DNA from: Okapia johnstoni
Taxonomy: Eukaryota > Chordata > Mammalia > Artiodactyla > Giraffidae
Length of the DNA: 64,000 bases
NCBI GenBank assembly: GCA_024291935.2
Contig: CM044313.1
Span: 80,971,001-81,035,000, forward strand
Direction of reading: 5' to 3'
Made by a program: the position numbers and the translations under genes. The notes below the pieces were generated by a model. It was not told the DNA's origin, searched no databases, and was given only the letters and a program-made list of their open reading frames with translations. Positions 11,795 through 22,079 of this stretch are shown here, in pieces (positions within the stretch are counted from its first letter, which is position 1; each line of letters begins with the position of its first letter).

Positions 11795-12035
11795 AGATTC
11801 CACATATATGTGTTAATAAACAATATTTATTTTTCTCTTTTTGATTTACTTCCCTAGATCCATCCACATCTCTGCAAATGGCACAGTTTCGTTCCTCCTT
11901 ATGGCTGAGTAATATTCCATTGTATTTATATGTACCACATCATGTATAGACATACAGCTGATTCACTTTGCTGTAGAGCAGAAATGAATGCAACATTGGA
12001 AAGCATCTATGCCCCAAGAAAAGAGTGGAAATTTT
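11795..12035. mobile_element. L1 3'-end fragments in opposite orientations
   Basis: 11795-11945 is antisense L1 (GATTCCACATATATG and GTAATATTCCATTGTATTTA). 11946-12035 reads sense (a CATACAGCTGATTCACTTTG-like 3' UTR segment). The abrupt orientation switch suggests an inversion within one old insertion. Confidence 0.6.
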
Positions 12036-12650
12036 TATATTTTGATCTCATGCCTCTGAATCTAATATGTTCAGCTACCATTTTATTTTGTATATTTTAT
12101 AAAAATAAAAAAGAAACATCCAAGTTCTTTTATGTACTCATTGCTACATTACAGAACACTTATACTGTAACTATGCAAGGTTTTTCAGGGTCTACTTGAT
12201 GGGTTTACTGTGCTTTTGCATTTTTCCTTCAACCTGACTTAACTGAAAATTTTAGAGGCTTTTACATTCCTTATGATAAACGGTGAAGATCTGTGATTTG
12301 TATGAATGAATGAACTCTAGACTTGAAATGTTCCTGTTTGCCATACTGATCTCTCCACTTTCCTAACCATATTCCTCATGCATTAATTCTCGTCTTAGTC
12401 TGTCTCAGCTGAAACATCTGACATCCAGAGCTACGTCTTGATGTCAGCTCAGGCAGTCGCCTGTCATCTGTGAGAGAGCCCTGGGTCAATTTGAGTTGTT
12501 TAGGGAACTTGATATGGATGGAGTTCATACCATGGAAACGATCTCTAAACTTCAGGTCAACAGTAGGATCTTGAAATCAGCAAGCTAAAATCCAAGTTCA
12601 AACAGGAGTGTATTTGTCTTAACCATAGATTCAGCAGGGATCTCTTAGTC
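12036..12650. other. Single-copy intronic DNA upstream of exon 2
   Basis: No repeat or exon recognised. Confidence 0.45.
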
Positions 12651-12879
12651 TTTTTTTTTTTTAACTTTTTATTTTATATTGGAGGAGAGCCAATTAACAA
12701 TGTTATAATAGTTTCAGGTGGACAGCAAAGGAACTCAGCCACACATATTCGTGTATCCATTCTCCCCCAAACACCCCTCCCTTCTAGGCTCCCATATAAC
12801 ACTGAGGTGAGTTCCCAGTGATATACAGTAGGACTTTGTTGATTATGTTTTAAATATAGCAGTGTGTACATGTTGAAAG
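12651..12879 (-). mobile_element. L1 3'-end fragment, antisense, just upstream of exon 2
   Basis: A T-run followed by TTTTTATTTTATATTGGAGG and GTTTCAGGTGGACAGCAAAG is the antisense 3' end of a ruminant L1. The words TCTCTTAGT and GTGTCTTAGT near 12641 and 12881 may be a worn target duplication. It ends about 40 bp before the exon 2 acceptor. Confidence 0.8.
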
Positions 12880-12910
12880 GGTGTCTTAGTTTTATTCTGT
12901 GTTTCTTTTT

Positions 12911-12919
12911 TTCCCCCAG
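12911..12919 (+). promoter_or_regulatory. ADAMTS12: Splice acceptor of ADAMTS12 exon 2
   Basis: A T-then-C rich tract (from about 12901) ends in CCCCCAG, a strong consensus 3' splice site. It sits at the point where the coding frame becomes recognisable as ADAMTS12. The acceptor splits a codon after its first base. Confidence 0.9.
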
Positions 12920-13281
12920 AGCATTTTATCAAGGCCCTGCCAGAATACCACGTGGTGGCTCCTATCCAAGTTGATGCGAGTGGGCATTTTCTGTCTTATG
13001 GCTTGCACCATTCTGTCTCCAGCAGCAGGAGAAAGAGAGATTTGGATGGCCTAGAGGACCGGGTGTACTATAGAATTTCACACGAGGAGAAGGACTTGTT
13101 CTTTAACTTGACGATCAATCAGGGATTACTTTCTAAAAGCTACGTTGTGGAGAGGAGATACGGGAACCTCTCCCATGTGAAAATGGAGGCTTCCTCGGGC
13201 CCCCCCTGCCATCTCAGGGGCACAGTTCTGCAGCAGGGCACCAGGGTCGGGACTGCAGCCCTCAGCGCCTGCCATGGACTG
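12920..13281 (+). CDS. ADAMTS12: ADAMTS12 exon 2 (pro-domain segment), partial gene
   Basis: This internal exon of 362 bp encodes part of the N-terminal pro-domain of the secreted zinc metalloprotease ADAMTS12. The pro-domain keeps the enzyme latent until it is removed in the secretory pathway. A pyrimidine tract ending in CAG (12911-12919) precedes the exon, and a perfect GTGAGT donor begins at 13282. The first two bases finish a Glu codon started in exon 1, then 120 codons follow without a stop and end in phase 0. Recognisable segments are [13 protein letters not shown] at the start, [12 protein letters not shown] in the middle and [15 protein letters not shown] at the end; the last is the conserved pro-domain cysteine block of ADAMTS proteins. 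Two N-glycosylation sequons (NLT, NLS) and a basic RRKR motif (13027-13038) that could be a proprotein-convertase site are visible. The match to ADAMTS12, rather than its paralogue ADAMTS7, is from memory of the human protein. The open frame runs on to 13374 inside the intron, but the donor makes 13281 the real end. Confidence 0.93.
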
Positions 13282-13287
13282 GTGAGT
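13282..13287 (+). promoter_or_regulatory. ADAMTS12: Splice donor of ADAMTS12 exon 2
   Basis: GTGAGT directly follows the codon for Leu that ends the ACHGL motif. It is a full consensus 5' splice site, and the codon boundary gives a phase-0 intron. Confidence 0.9.
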
Positions 13288-13374
13288 CCTCCTCCTTCTC
13301 TTTCCTCAGTCCCTGGCTGTCATGGCCTGGACACCCACTGTAAACAGGTTCACACACACATTCAACACATATGA

Positions 13375-13676
13375 ATTGAGCACTTGTGATATGCATGATC
13401 CAGGCTCCCAAACAGGCTGGGGAGAAAGTGCATAAAATTAAAAGTCAATCCATCTGGATGGAATGGAGAGAATAAGGGCATTGAGGGTCCAAGGGAGAAG
13501 TTCAACCAAGAATATCAGGGCAATAAGTGGGGGGCGGCGGGACGGGAATTAGAGTTGAGTCTTCAACCTCTGAGGCAGCTCTGAGGGTGTTGGTGACTTG
13601 TTGGCTGGCTAACCCCTTTGGAGTTAGGAAAACCTGGACCTGGAATGGGTGTGAGGCATATAGTAAGGATGATGAG
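13375..13676. other. Single-copy intronic DNA
   Basis: Nothing recognised beyond the donor region. Confidence 0.4.
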
Positions 13677-13802
13677 GGACTTCCCTGGTGGTCCAGTGGT
13701 TAAGACTTTGAGCTCCCAGTGCAGGGGGCCCAGGTTTGATCCCTACTCAGGGAACTAAGATCTTGTATATCTCTTGGCAGAGCCAGAAAAAAAAAAAAAA
13801 AT
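13677..13802 (+). mobile_element. CHR-2-like tRNA SINE
   Basis: GGGACTTCCCTGGTGGTCCA head, a tRNA-Glu-like body and a 15-base A tail. Confidence 0.85.
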
Positions 13803-13845
13803 GGTGCTGTCCAGCAGCTGCTATGAGCTCATTGTTGATTCTTAG

Positions 13846-14216
13846 GTCAGTTCAGTTCAGTCACTCAGTCATGTCTGACTCTTTGTGACCCCATGGACTG
13901 CAGCACGCCAGGCCTCCCTGTCCATTACCAACTCCTGGAGTTTACTCAAACTCATGTCCATTGAGTTGGTGATACCATCCAACCATCTCATCCTCTGTCG
14001 TCCCCTTCTCCTCCCACCTTCAATCTTTCCCAGCATCAGGGTCTTTTCTAGTGAGTCAGTTGTTTCCATCAAAGTATTGGAGTTTCAGCTTCAGCATCAG
14101 TCCTTCCAATGAATATTCAGGACTTATTTCCTTTAGGATGAACTGGTTGGATCTCCTTGCTGTCCAAGGGACACTCAAGAGTCTTTCCAACACCACAGTT
14201 CAAAAGCATCAAAAGC
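13846..14216 (-). mobile_element. BovB/ART2A-type 3' fragment, antisense
   Basis: It starts with the GTTCAGTTCAGTCACTCAG terminus and reads antisense through the BovB 3' region, truncated at about 14216. A small internal loss is visible near 14070. Confidence 0.9.
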
Positions 14217-14352
14217 TACCCCATCACTCCTGAATATCTGGCTAGTTTATAATCAGACTACACATGGACCCTTGGGCTGTCAGTTGATCCTTTTGTGCCT
14301 CTATTTTCTCCTCTGTGGAATGGAGATAATAATAGCCCCCAACTCACAAAGC

Positions 14353-14562
14353 AGAGGTTGGTAAACTATGGCCCATGGGCCAAACCTGGACCACCTTTTG
14401 TTTTTATAAATAAAGTTTTATTGAAACACAGATATGCCCGTGCTTTTGACTTACAACAGCAGAGCTGAGTGGTCAGGGTAGGGACTATGTGGGACTATGA
14501 GGCCCCAAATATTTGATGTTTGTGCTTTGCAAGAAAAGTGTGCTGATCTCTGTAATACAGGA
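14353..14562 (+). mobile_element. MER5A-like hAT-Charlie element
   Basis: CAGAGGTTGGTAAACTATGG through TAAATAAAGTTTTATTG to GTGTGCTGATCTCTG matches the MER5A pattern with its terminal inverted ends. It is a non-autonomous DNA transposon fossil inside the MIR. Confidence 0.88.
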
Positions 14563-14583
14563 CTATGAGTATTAAATGCATTC

Positions 14584-14607
14584 ATATATATATATATATA
14601 TATATAT
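14584..14607. repeat. (TA)n microsatellite
   Basis: About twelve TA units inside the MIR. Confidence 0.9.
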
Positions 14608-14690
14608 AAATCTTAGAAGAGTATCTGGTAAATAATGGACACAATGAATATTGGCTGCTATTATTACTTATGTTTCTAATACACCAGACA

Positions 14691-15297
14691 CCTGAATGTG
14701 TGGTTTATTATGTGGTTTATGCTCATTGTCCTCTGTATAACATTACCCACCCCACCACCATTTTGGTTATGTTTTAACAGATGATGAAGTTTGGAGATGT
14801 TGAATATCTTTACTGTGCTGTTGTTAATTTCAACCCACGTCTTTCAGGTGTTCTGTGCTACATCTCAAAATGTGACCAAGTTTGTTTTTCAAAATTTAAA
14901 CTAAAAAAAGTGGCTCCTTTGTTCCCTTGTACTTCTAGCAGTGACAACAGTGACTGCCCCTCTGGCAGCTGCCTGGCAAACAATGCCTAAGAGTGATGTT
15001 GAGGTTTTTGTCACACTGGAGTAGGAGGCAGGGGTCAGTACCAATCAAGTGTGTTTAGGGCCCAGCTGCAGGTGGAGAGGTGCTGGAGTCCTGGAGGCAG
15101 TTGTAGCAGAGCCTAGGGCATCCATCTTGGCACTGTGCCAGAGCTGCTTGCTGGATAAACTCCTGAGTGGCATTCGCATTCCTATAGGAGGCACTCATTT
15201 CAAATCCTCCGTCCTTACTGCCAGTTTCTTGAGAATCCTGTTCTTCATAATTTAAGAGTCCATTTATCCTGTACCTGTTTAATTTGGCTTTGCTATA
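14691..15297. other. Single-copy intronic DNA
   Basis: No repeat or supported exon. Confidence 0.45.
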
Positions 15298-15304
15298 AAA
15301 CTGT

Positions 15305-15571
15305 CACCCCACTCCAGTACTCTTGCCTGGAAAATCCCATGGACAGCGGAGCCTGATTGGCTGCAGTCCATGGGGTCGCTAAGAGTCAGTCATGGCTGAG
15401 CGACTTCACTTTCACTTTTCACTTTCATGCATTGGAGGAGGAAATGGCAACCCACTGCAGTGTTCTTGCCTGGAGAGTCCCAGGGATGGGGGAGCCCGGT
15501 GGGCTGCCGTCTATGGGGTTGCACAGAGTCGGACATGACTGAAGCGACTTAGTAGCAGTAGCAGCAGCAGC
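15305..15571 (+). mobile_element. BOV-A2 SINE (dimeric)
   Basis: Two BovA monomers are joined by the TTCACTTTCACTTTTCACTTT linker and end in an (AGC)n run. AAACTGT at 15298-15304 and 15572-15578 is the target duplication. The first monomer lacks its first few bases. Confidence 0.92.
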
Positions 15572-15597
15572 AAACTGTGGGAAAATTAACATAAAGC

Positions 15598-15812
15598 GTT
15601 GTTGTTTAGTCATTAAGTCATGCCCAACTCTTTTGGGACCCCATGGACTGTAGTCCACTAGGTTCCTCTGTGCATGGGATTTCCCAGGTAAGAATACTGG
15701 AGTGGGTTACCATTTCCTTCACCAGGGGATCTTCCCGACCCAGGGACTGAAATTGCGTCTCCTGCATTGGCAGGTGTATTCTTTACCACTGAGCCACTTG
15801 AGAAGTCCCATA
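15598..15812 (-). mobile_element. Bov-tA SINE
   Basis: Antisense Bov-tA lying 27 bp after the BOV-A2 in the opposite orientation, making an inverted SINE pair. Confidence 0.91.
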
Positions 15813-16495
15813 AAACACTGTGCATCAGTGTAAATGCTGAGAAAGTTCAGCTTTCTGAAGGATCTCTGGGGGTGAATTGTTTTGTACGGAAAGTGGAAAG
15901 TCTTGCTTTGCCTTTTTTTGATATCTCTAGATTTTCATATAGAGCTGTGTATCATTTCCCCTTAACTGGATCATAAACAGCACAATAAATTATGCCCTCT
16001 TCATCTCCCTAGGCCTAATTCACTGCTCAGTTGAGCTGAGGGATATCTCCTTGCTTCATGGTCCTCATCCTCTGAGTTTCCTCTGGGTTCATATGATGTT
16101 TTCCCTGTGCAATCCCTGCTCTCATTTCTATGACACAACCCTGGAAGCATCAGTGTCACCTGATCTTCCCAGAGTAACAGAAGAAAGAGCCTTTGTTCTA
16201 GAAGGACAGGCACATAAGAGTGAAGTGATCCACAAGACAAACATGCAAAGGCCACAGTGCTCCAAGGAATACTGGTGTGAGAACCCACGTATAGTAATTA
16301 ACCATTCATAAACCATTATTGTGCTCATAAAATTTTAGAAAGTTTAAATACCATTGCCTTTCTGTGGCCTAGGGCCTTTTGGTCTATGACCTCACAGAAT
16401 CTGTATCACCTGAGATTTCTCCACTTCGCACCCACTGCATCAGAATCTCTGCGAGTGGGCAGAAACCTATATGAGTGTGTTTTAACAACTTTGTG
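15813..16495. other. Single-copy intronic DNA
   Basis: Nothing recognised. The roughly 95-codon antisense open frame shows no family features. Confidence 0.4.
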
Positions 16496-16526
<31 letters not shown>

Positions 16527-16715
16527 TCAGTTGCTCAGTTTGTCCCACTCTTTTGTGACCCCATGGACTGTAGCCCACCAGTCTCCTCTGGGCATGGGAC
16601 CTTTCAGGCAAGAATAGTGAAGTGAGTTGCCTTTTCCTCCTCCAGGGGAGCTTCCCGACCCAGGGATCCTGCATTGGCAGGTGAATTCTCTACCACTTAA
16701 GCCACTGGGGAAGCC
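16496..16715 (-). mobile_element. (GT)n run and antisense Bov-tA SINE
   Basis: A GT microsatellite (16496-16520) abuts the tail of an antisense Bov-tA (about 16527-16715). The SINE tail often seeds such runs. Confidence 0.9.
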
Positions 16716-16721
16716 CTTGAA

Positions 16722-16940
16722 GCTTTTCTGAGATATAATTCATATACATAGAATTTACCACTTAATGTGTACAATCCAATGACTTTAAATATATTCACAG
16801 GGTTGTGCAGCCATCACTACAATCAATCTTAGAGCATTCTCATTGGCTCCCCAAAGAAACTGTTAGCAGTCATTCTCCAATCCTCCCATCTCCACTCCTC
16901 CTTGGGAACCATGGATCTACTTTTGATCTCTGTTATCTGC
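16722..16940 (-). mobile_element. Old L1 3'-end fragment, antisense
   Basis: TGTGCAGCCATCACTACAATC and AGCAGTCATTCTCCAATCCT are the antisense 3' UTR pattern of an older L1M-type element. Confidence 0.7.
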
Positions 16941-16947
16941 TTTGTTA

Positions 16948-17122
16948 AATAATTGATTTATTTGGCTGTGCTGGGTCTTCGTTGCAGCTCATGGGCTTCT
17001 TTAGTTGCCGTGCATAGGCGTACTTGCCCTGCAGGTTGTGGGACCTTAGTTTTCCAACCAGGGATCCCACATCTCCTGAATTGGAAGGTGGATTCTTAAT
17101 CACTGGACCACCAGTGAAGTGC
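16948..17122 (-). mobile_element. CHR-2-like tRNA SINE, antisense
   Basis: TTTATTTGGCTGTGCTGGGT at one end and CACTGGACCACCAGTGAAG at the other define the reversed element. Confidence 0.85.
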
Positions 17123-17239
17123 CTGAAATTTTCATTTAATGAACTCTTCAGGAGACTCTGATGCACATTGAAGTATGAGAAGCCCTGGACTAGGGCAGTC
17201 ATTCTTAACCCAGGCTAATCATTGGGATCAATTAAAGAG

Positions 17240-17398
17240 CTTTTTTTTTTTTTGGATTGAAGTATAATTGATTTACAATACTGTGTTAGTTTCAGGTGTC
17301 CGGCAGAATGATTCTTTTATATATGTATATTTTTCAGATTATTTTTTGTTTAGATTCTTATAAGGTATTAAATATAGTTCCCTGTGCTATATAGTGAA
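17240..17398 (-). mobile_element. L1 3'-end fragment, antisense
   Basis: A T-run, then GAAGTATAATTGATTTACAA and TTAGTTTCAGGTGTCCGGC, the L1 3' terminus read backwards. Confidence 0.85.
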
Positions 17399-18818
17399 TA
17401 ATTAAGAAGCTTTAAAATAGTACCTATGCCCAACCTCATCTCCCAGATGCTCTGATTTGACTTTTGGCCCAGGATCAGTGTTTTTAAAAGCTCTTTAGGA
17501 GAGTCTGATGTACCATAGGTGTTGCCAACCACTGAATTAGTGTGAGTGGGTGTTAATTAGCAGTATTACCCAATATTGCTGTAAAGTAGCTGCTCTCCCC
17601 AGGATTCTAGTGTGCAGCCAGGATTGAGGACCATTGCCCTCAATTGCTCCCTAATTTCACCTTGTTTTCTCTGAAGGAAATTGTATATTGTTTAGAATTA
17701 TTCCAGGCTTGGGAATAGAATAGGAGCTTTGCAATTTCTAGTGGCCCCAGGGAGCTATGAGAACCACCAAATGGGTCTTTTGAGATTCAGATTCATGTTA
17801 AACACAAGGAGCACAAAGAAGCAAATGTGAACTGGTAGACTTATGTGGTGGCTAAGGTGATGGGAAATTTGAGATTCAAATCATTGAATGAGTTTACCAG
17901 GAGAACCAATCCACTGGGATTGTTTTAGAGCTTTTGACACATAATTGGACAATTAATTAGTGGATGATTATTTAAAAAAAGGCACCAAAAGCCAAATGAG
18001 TTTCTTTGGTGAGCACACAAGCTGGCTGGCTTCAGGTTCACTTGCTCATGCACCATCGTTCAACAACACCCACCTACAGTGGTTCTAGACAAAAGTTAGT
18101 GGTTGGACTTGCGTCTGATTTCTTTGACCAGTTGTCTGGGAGCTGATCTCCAGGATGTTTCTCTTCCCTTTCACCTAGGGACGACCCCACACTCAGATTC
18201 GCAGGATGACAGGCTTAGGATATGCCAGCTCTAAGCCTCCCCGCACTCCTGAGGACAGAGGTGGCATTTGGGAAGGCTTTCTGATGCAGGAAACCCTCTT
18301 TTGTGGAGCAGGACATCTGCTTCTCATTCTTGTGGCTCAGGGCTGGCTTATTCTTTGCCTCAGATGCGGTCATCCTAATGTTACGGGCTCTGTTCCCTTG
18401 GAGTTGTCTATAATTTGAGGTTCCTTTAGTCTCCCTTAGAGAAGACTCAGCTGGTTGCAAACTGAATACCCAAGAAAGGTCACCCGTGACAAGACGGAGA
18501 TGACCTCTTTCCTGGAGTTAGTATCTTCTCATATGACCATGGTGCCCATCCTCTCGGAGGCTGCCTGCAGACTAGGTCAGCCCACGTCCTGACTCGGCGA
18601 CTTTCCCTCTGTCATCTTCCCCATTTTCACCCTCTATTTGCCCTCAACACTTGTATAACTTTGAAGTTATGGAACTTGTTTCATTTGAACAGTTTAGTTG
18701 ACTTGTTTAATTCTGTGTTCTTTGGTGGAGAAACTATATTCTTTCATCAATTAGATCCAGAATTCATCCTCAGTGGGAGGTGTTACCTGTGAGAACCTTG
18801 GGGTGGTTTTGGATTTGC
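17399..18818. other. Single-copy intronic DNA
   Basis: No exon or repeat confidently seen in about 1.4 kb. Confidence 0.45.
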
Positions 18819-19026
18819 AGTTGCCAAGGGTGGTTCAGACAGTACAGAGTCTGCCTTCAATTCCGGTGACCTTGGTTGGATCTTTGGGTTGGGAAGATCC
18901 CCTGAGGAAGGAAATAGCAACCCACTCCAGTATTCTTGCCTGGAGAATCCCATGGCTGGAGGAGCCTTCCAGGCTATAGTCTATGAGGTCAGGAAGAGTC
19001 GGATACCACTGAGCAACTTCACTTTG
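18819..19026 (+). mobile_element. Bov-tA SINE, diverged
   Basis: Sense orientation. Body motifs such as CAACCCACTCCAGTATTCTT are kept but the tRNA head is worn (GGTGGTTCAGACAGTACAGA). Confidence 0.9.
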
Positions 19027-19565
19027 CAACTTTGTAAGGACCCTACAGGATTTGTTTCAGGCTACTTTGTTGTTTATCTTTCAGTTTAGTTTTCTGGACT
19101 GGGAGGACAGTGCAGAGTGTTAGACTCCACACTTATGCATGATACAGGATTGGGATTCTGTCTCTTCATGGGATACCCTACTTCTGTCAAGGGCTTGAGC
19201 TAGGCACCATTATCTAGACTGCATACTGGAGTCAGCAAACAAATACTTTTGATTTTTATTCACAGTCAGGTACAGTATTTCTCAGTTCTTTATTAAGGTG
19301 AAAACAGTTCTTGGCTCCATCCTAAACCCTAGCCTCAATTCCAGCCCCCGCTAGACAGTTAAATACTGACTCTTAATCTGAATAATAGTGTTATTCAGCG
19401 TCAACTCCCAGTTAACTCTCTTTCCCCTTCCCTTTGGGCATATTGAGATTTCCTTTCTTGTTTTGAGCTCAACTATGAATTAAAATTATGAAAAGGTATT
19501 ATTTTTAGTTTTTTTAAAGTTAAGCTTTTTAACTTGAGATAGTTGTGATTCATTTGCAGTTATAA
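19027..19565. other. Single-copy intronic DNA
   Basis: Nothing recognised. Confidence 0.4.
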
Positions 19566-19574
19566 AAACCACTA

Positions 19575-20080
19575 CAGAGAATATTAAAAAGCAGAGACAT
19601 TACTTTGCCAACAAAGGTCCGTCTGGTCAAGGCTATGCTTTTTCCAGTAGTCATGTATGGATGTGAGAGTTGGACTATAAAAGAAGGCTGAGCGCCGAAG
19701 AATTGATGCTTCTGAACTGTGGTGTTGGAGAATACTCTTGAGAGTCCTTTGGACAGCAAGGAGATCCAACCAGTCCATTCTAAAGGAGATCAGTCCTGAG
19801 TGTTCATTGGAAGGACTCATGTTGAAGCTGAAACTCCAATACTTGGGCCACCTGATGCAAAGAGCTGACTCATTTGAAAAGTCCCTGATGCTGGGAAAGA
19901 TTGAGGGCAGGAGTATAAGGGGACAACAGAGGATGAGATGGTTGGATGGCATCACTGACTCAATGGACATGAGTTTGAGTAAACTCTGGGAGTTGGTGAT
20001 GGACAGGGAGGCCTGGCATGCTGTGGTCCATGGGGTCACAAAGAGTCGGACACGACTGAGCGACTGAACTGAACTGACAG
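19575..20080 (+). mobile_element. BovB/ART2A-type 3' fragment
   Basis: From AATATTAAAAAGCAGAGAC to the GACTGAACTGAACTGAC terminus. It carries the variant GGACTATAAAAGAAGGCTGA, shared with the copies at 23.3 and 27.6 kb. Confidence 0.92.
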
Positions 20081-20277
20081 ATAAGTCCCACGTACCCTTT
20101 CTCCACTCCTCTGCCGCCACCCACCACCAATGGTAACATCTTGCAAAATTAGTATTCAGTATCACAGACAGGATTGGCAATTCAAGATGCCAAAGATTAT
20201 CATCACAACTATCACTCATGTTGCTCTTTCAGACACACTTATTTCCTTCCTGCCTCCATCCTCTCCTTAGGTTTTGA

Positions 20278-20500
20278 AAAGTGAAAGTAAAACTGTTCAT
20301 TGCTCAGTCGTGTCTGACTCTTTGCCACCCCATGGACTGTAGCCCTTCAGGCTCCTTTGTCCTTGGAATTCTCCAAGCAAGAATAGTGGAGTGGGTTGCC
20401 ATTCCCTTTTCCAGGGCATCTTCCTGACCCAAGGATTGAACCTGGATCTCCTGTATTGCAGGTAGATTCTTTACTGTCTGAGCCACTAGGGAAGCTCCCC
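20278..20500 (-). mobile_element. Bov-tA SINE
   Basis: Antisense Bov-tA with an AAAGTGAAAGTAAAA tail and a GAGCCACTAGGGAAGC head. Confidence 0.91.
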
Positions 20501-20582
20501 TATGTTTACATTTTATATTTAAATTCATGATCCATTTTGAGTTAATTTTTGTATAAAGTGTGAGACCTAGTTAAAGGTTCAT

Positions 20583-20685
20583 TTTCTTTCTTTTCTTCCT
20601 TCCCTCTTTCCTTCCCTCACTCCCTCCCTTCCTCCTTCCTTCCTTGTTTCCTCTTCTTCTCCCCCCACCCCGCCTTCCTTACCTT
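20583..20685. repeat. Pyrimidine-rich (TTCC)n tract
   Basis: An irregular TTCC/CTTC low-complexity run of about 100 bp. Confidence 0.85.
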
Positions 20686-20689
20686 CTCT

Positions 20690-21045
20690 CTGTTTTTCAA
20701 AGTATCATGTGCACTCTGGCCTTATTGTCTTTGCACGGACAGTTTCTTCTCTCCATAGAACACTCTTCTCTCAGTTTTCTACATAGCTGCTCCTTCTTAT
20801 CTTTCAGCTCCCAGCTTGTGGTCTTCCCTGACTGCACAATCTTAAGTCTACACTCCTCCAATATTCTATCACATTGCCTAGGTAACCCAGATAATGCAGA
20901 TAACCTATAGTACCTGATATTTTCTTCTCTTTTTTGCTTAACTTTCCTTTCCCTCACCCTGTCTTGTTCACATATGTTAAGCTATGTTTCATAATAAGCA
21001 CTCAGTAAATAGTAGTTGAATGAATGAAAGTGTTCATTTCATTAT
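20690..21045 (+). repeat. L2 LINE 3' end
   Basis: An ordered match to the L2 3' region: CTCCCAGCTTGTGGTCTTCC and CCTGACTGCACA, then the terminal AGCACTCAGTAAATAGTAG and TTGAATGAATGAA words. Confidence 0.7.
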
Positions 21046-21405
21046 TTCATCTTTATACTGTTCCAGGTTTCTGTAGACCTTTCCAGCCTATGGCTTCACA
21101 ATGAGATTATAGATCCTTAACTACCCAGGCAATGGTTTGAATGCCATCTGTTGAATTCCAGAATTCAATCTGCTTAAATGGTCCCTGTGCCACTTCTGGT
21201 GGGTTCCCAGGGCCCTGGCTCCCCATCATGGCAAAGTGATGTTGTCTCTGCTACAAGGCCCTCCTGGGTCCATTACTCTACAAGTGATGGTGGTGTGGTG
21301 ACTACCACCATCATGTTGACTTTGGCAAGTGGACACTGCAGTCAACTTTGTTATTCTCATTCAGGCCTTTCCTTCGTTCTGCAAAACACATCAGAGTCCA
21401 TACTA
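21046..21405. other. Single-copy intronic DNA
   Basis: Nothing recognised. Confidence 0.4.
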
Positions 21406-21409
21406 TGAT

Positions 21410-21690
21410 TTTTGTTTATTTATTTATTGGCTGTGCTGGGTCATCATCGCTTCATTGTGCAGATTTTCTCTAGTTGCATTGAGCAGGGGCTACTCTTCAT
21501 TGTGGTGGGCGGGCTTATCATTGCAGTGGCTTCTCTTGTTGGGAAGCCCAGGCTCTCAACGCATGGGCTCAGTAGTTGCAGTTCTTGGACTCTAGAGTGT
21601 GGGCTCAGTAGTTTTGGCACATGGGCTTAGTTGCTCCTCGGCATGTGGAATCTTTCCAGACCTTTCAGCAAGATTTCTTTAAAGGTTTGC
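21410..21690 (-). mobile_element. CHR-type tRNA-derived SINE, antisense
   Basis: Same long CHR pattern as at 4340-4640: TATTGGCTGTGCTGGGTCAT, GGGGCTACTCTTC, GGCTTCTCTTGTTGGGAAG. It is truncated at the tRNA end. Confidence 0.78.
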
Positions 21691-21832
21691 CTGTAAAAGG
21701 AAGGAAAGTACAAAACAAATAATAACCTAAAACTTCTGCTCACCTTGGTTGTGCTTTGAGCCTAGGCTGAGCTTCAAGAGACTCTTTAATCAAGCCCTTG
21801 GCCTTTTGCTGTGTAGCAAGAATTGCCCTGGA

Positions 21833-22079
21833 CTTTCCTGGTGGCCCAAACAGTAAAGAATCTGCCTGCAGTGTGGGAGAATTGGGTTTGATCCCTGGGT
21901 TGGGAAGATGTCCTGGAGAAGGGAATGGCTATGCACTCCAATATTTTTGCCTGGAGAATCCCATAGACAGAGGAGCCAGGCAGGCTATGGCCCATGGGGT
22001 TGCAAAGAGTTGGACATGACTGAGTGACGAACACACACACACACACACATACACACACACACATACACACACACACACG
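21833..22079 (+). mobile_element. Bov-tA SINE with (AC)n tail
   Basis: Sense Bov-tA at 21833-22028. Its tail has expanded into an AC/AT microsatellite (22029-22078). Confidence 0.93.

Larger units (their letters stand above)
1..12919 (+). other. ADAMTS12: ADAMTS12 intron 1, 3' portion
   Basis: This is everything upstream of the exon 2 acceptor. I looked for an exon coding for the signal peptide and found no CpG-rich block and no frame resembling it, so exon 1 probably lies before base 1. The content is repeats listed separately plus unremarkable single-copy DNA. Confidence 0.8.
14268..14690 (+). repeat. MIR split by MER5A
   Basis: 14268-14350 (CTCTGTGGAATGGAGATAAT) and 14565-14690 (the GTATCTGGTAAATAATGGAC type) are the two halves of a MIR. 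A TA run at 14584-14607 lies in the second half. Confidence 0.7.

Noticed and set aside
13282..13374. Extension of the ADAMTS12 frame into the intron
   Set aside because: The consensus donor GTGAGT at 13282 and loss of pro-domain similarity after ACHGL show it is intronic read-through.
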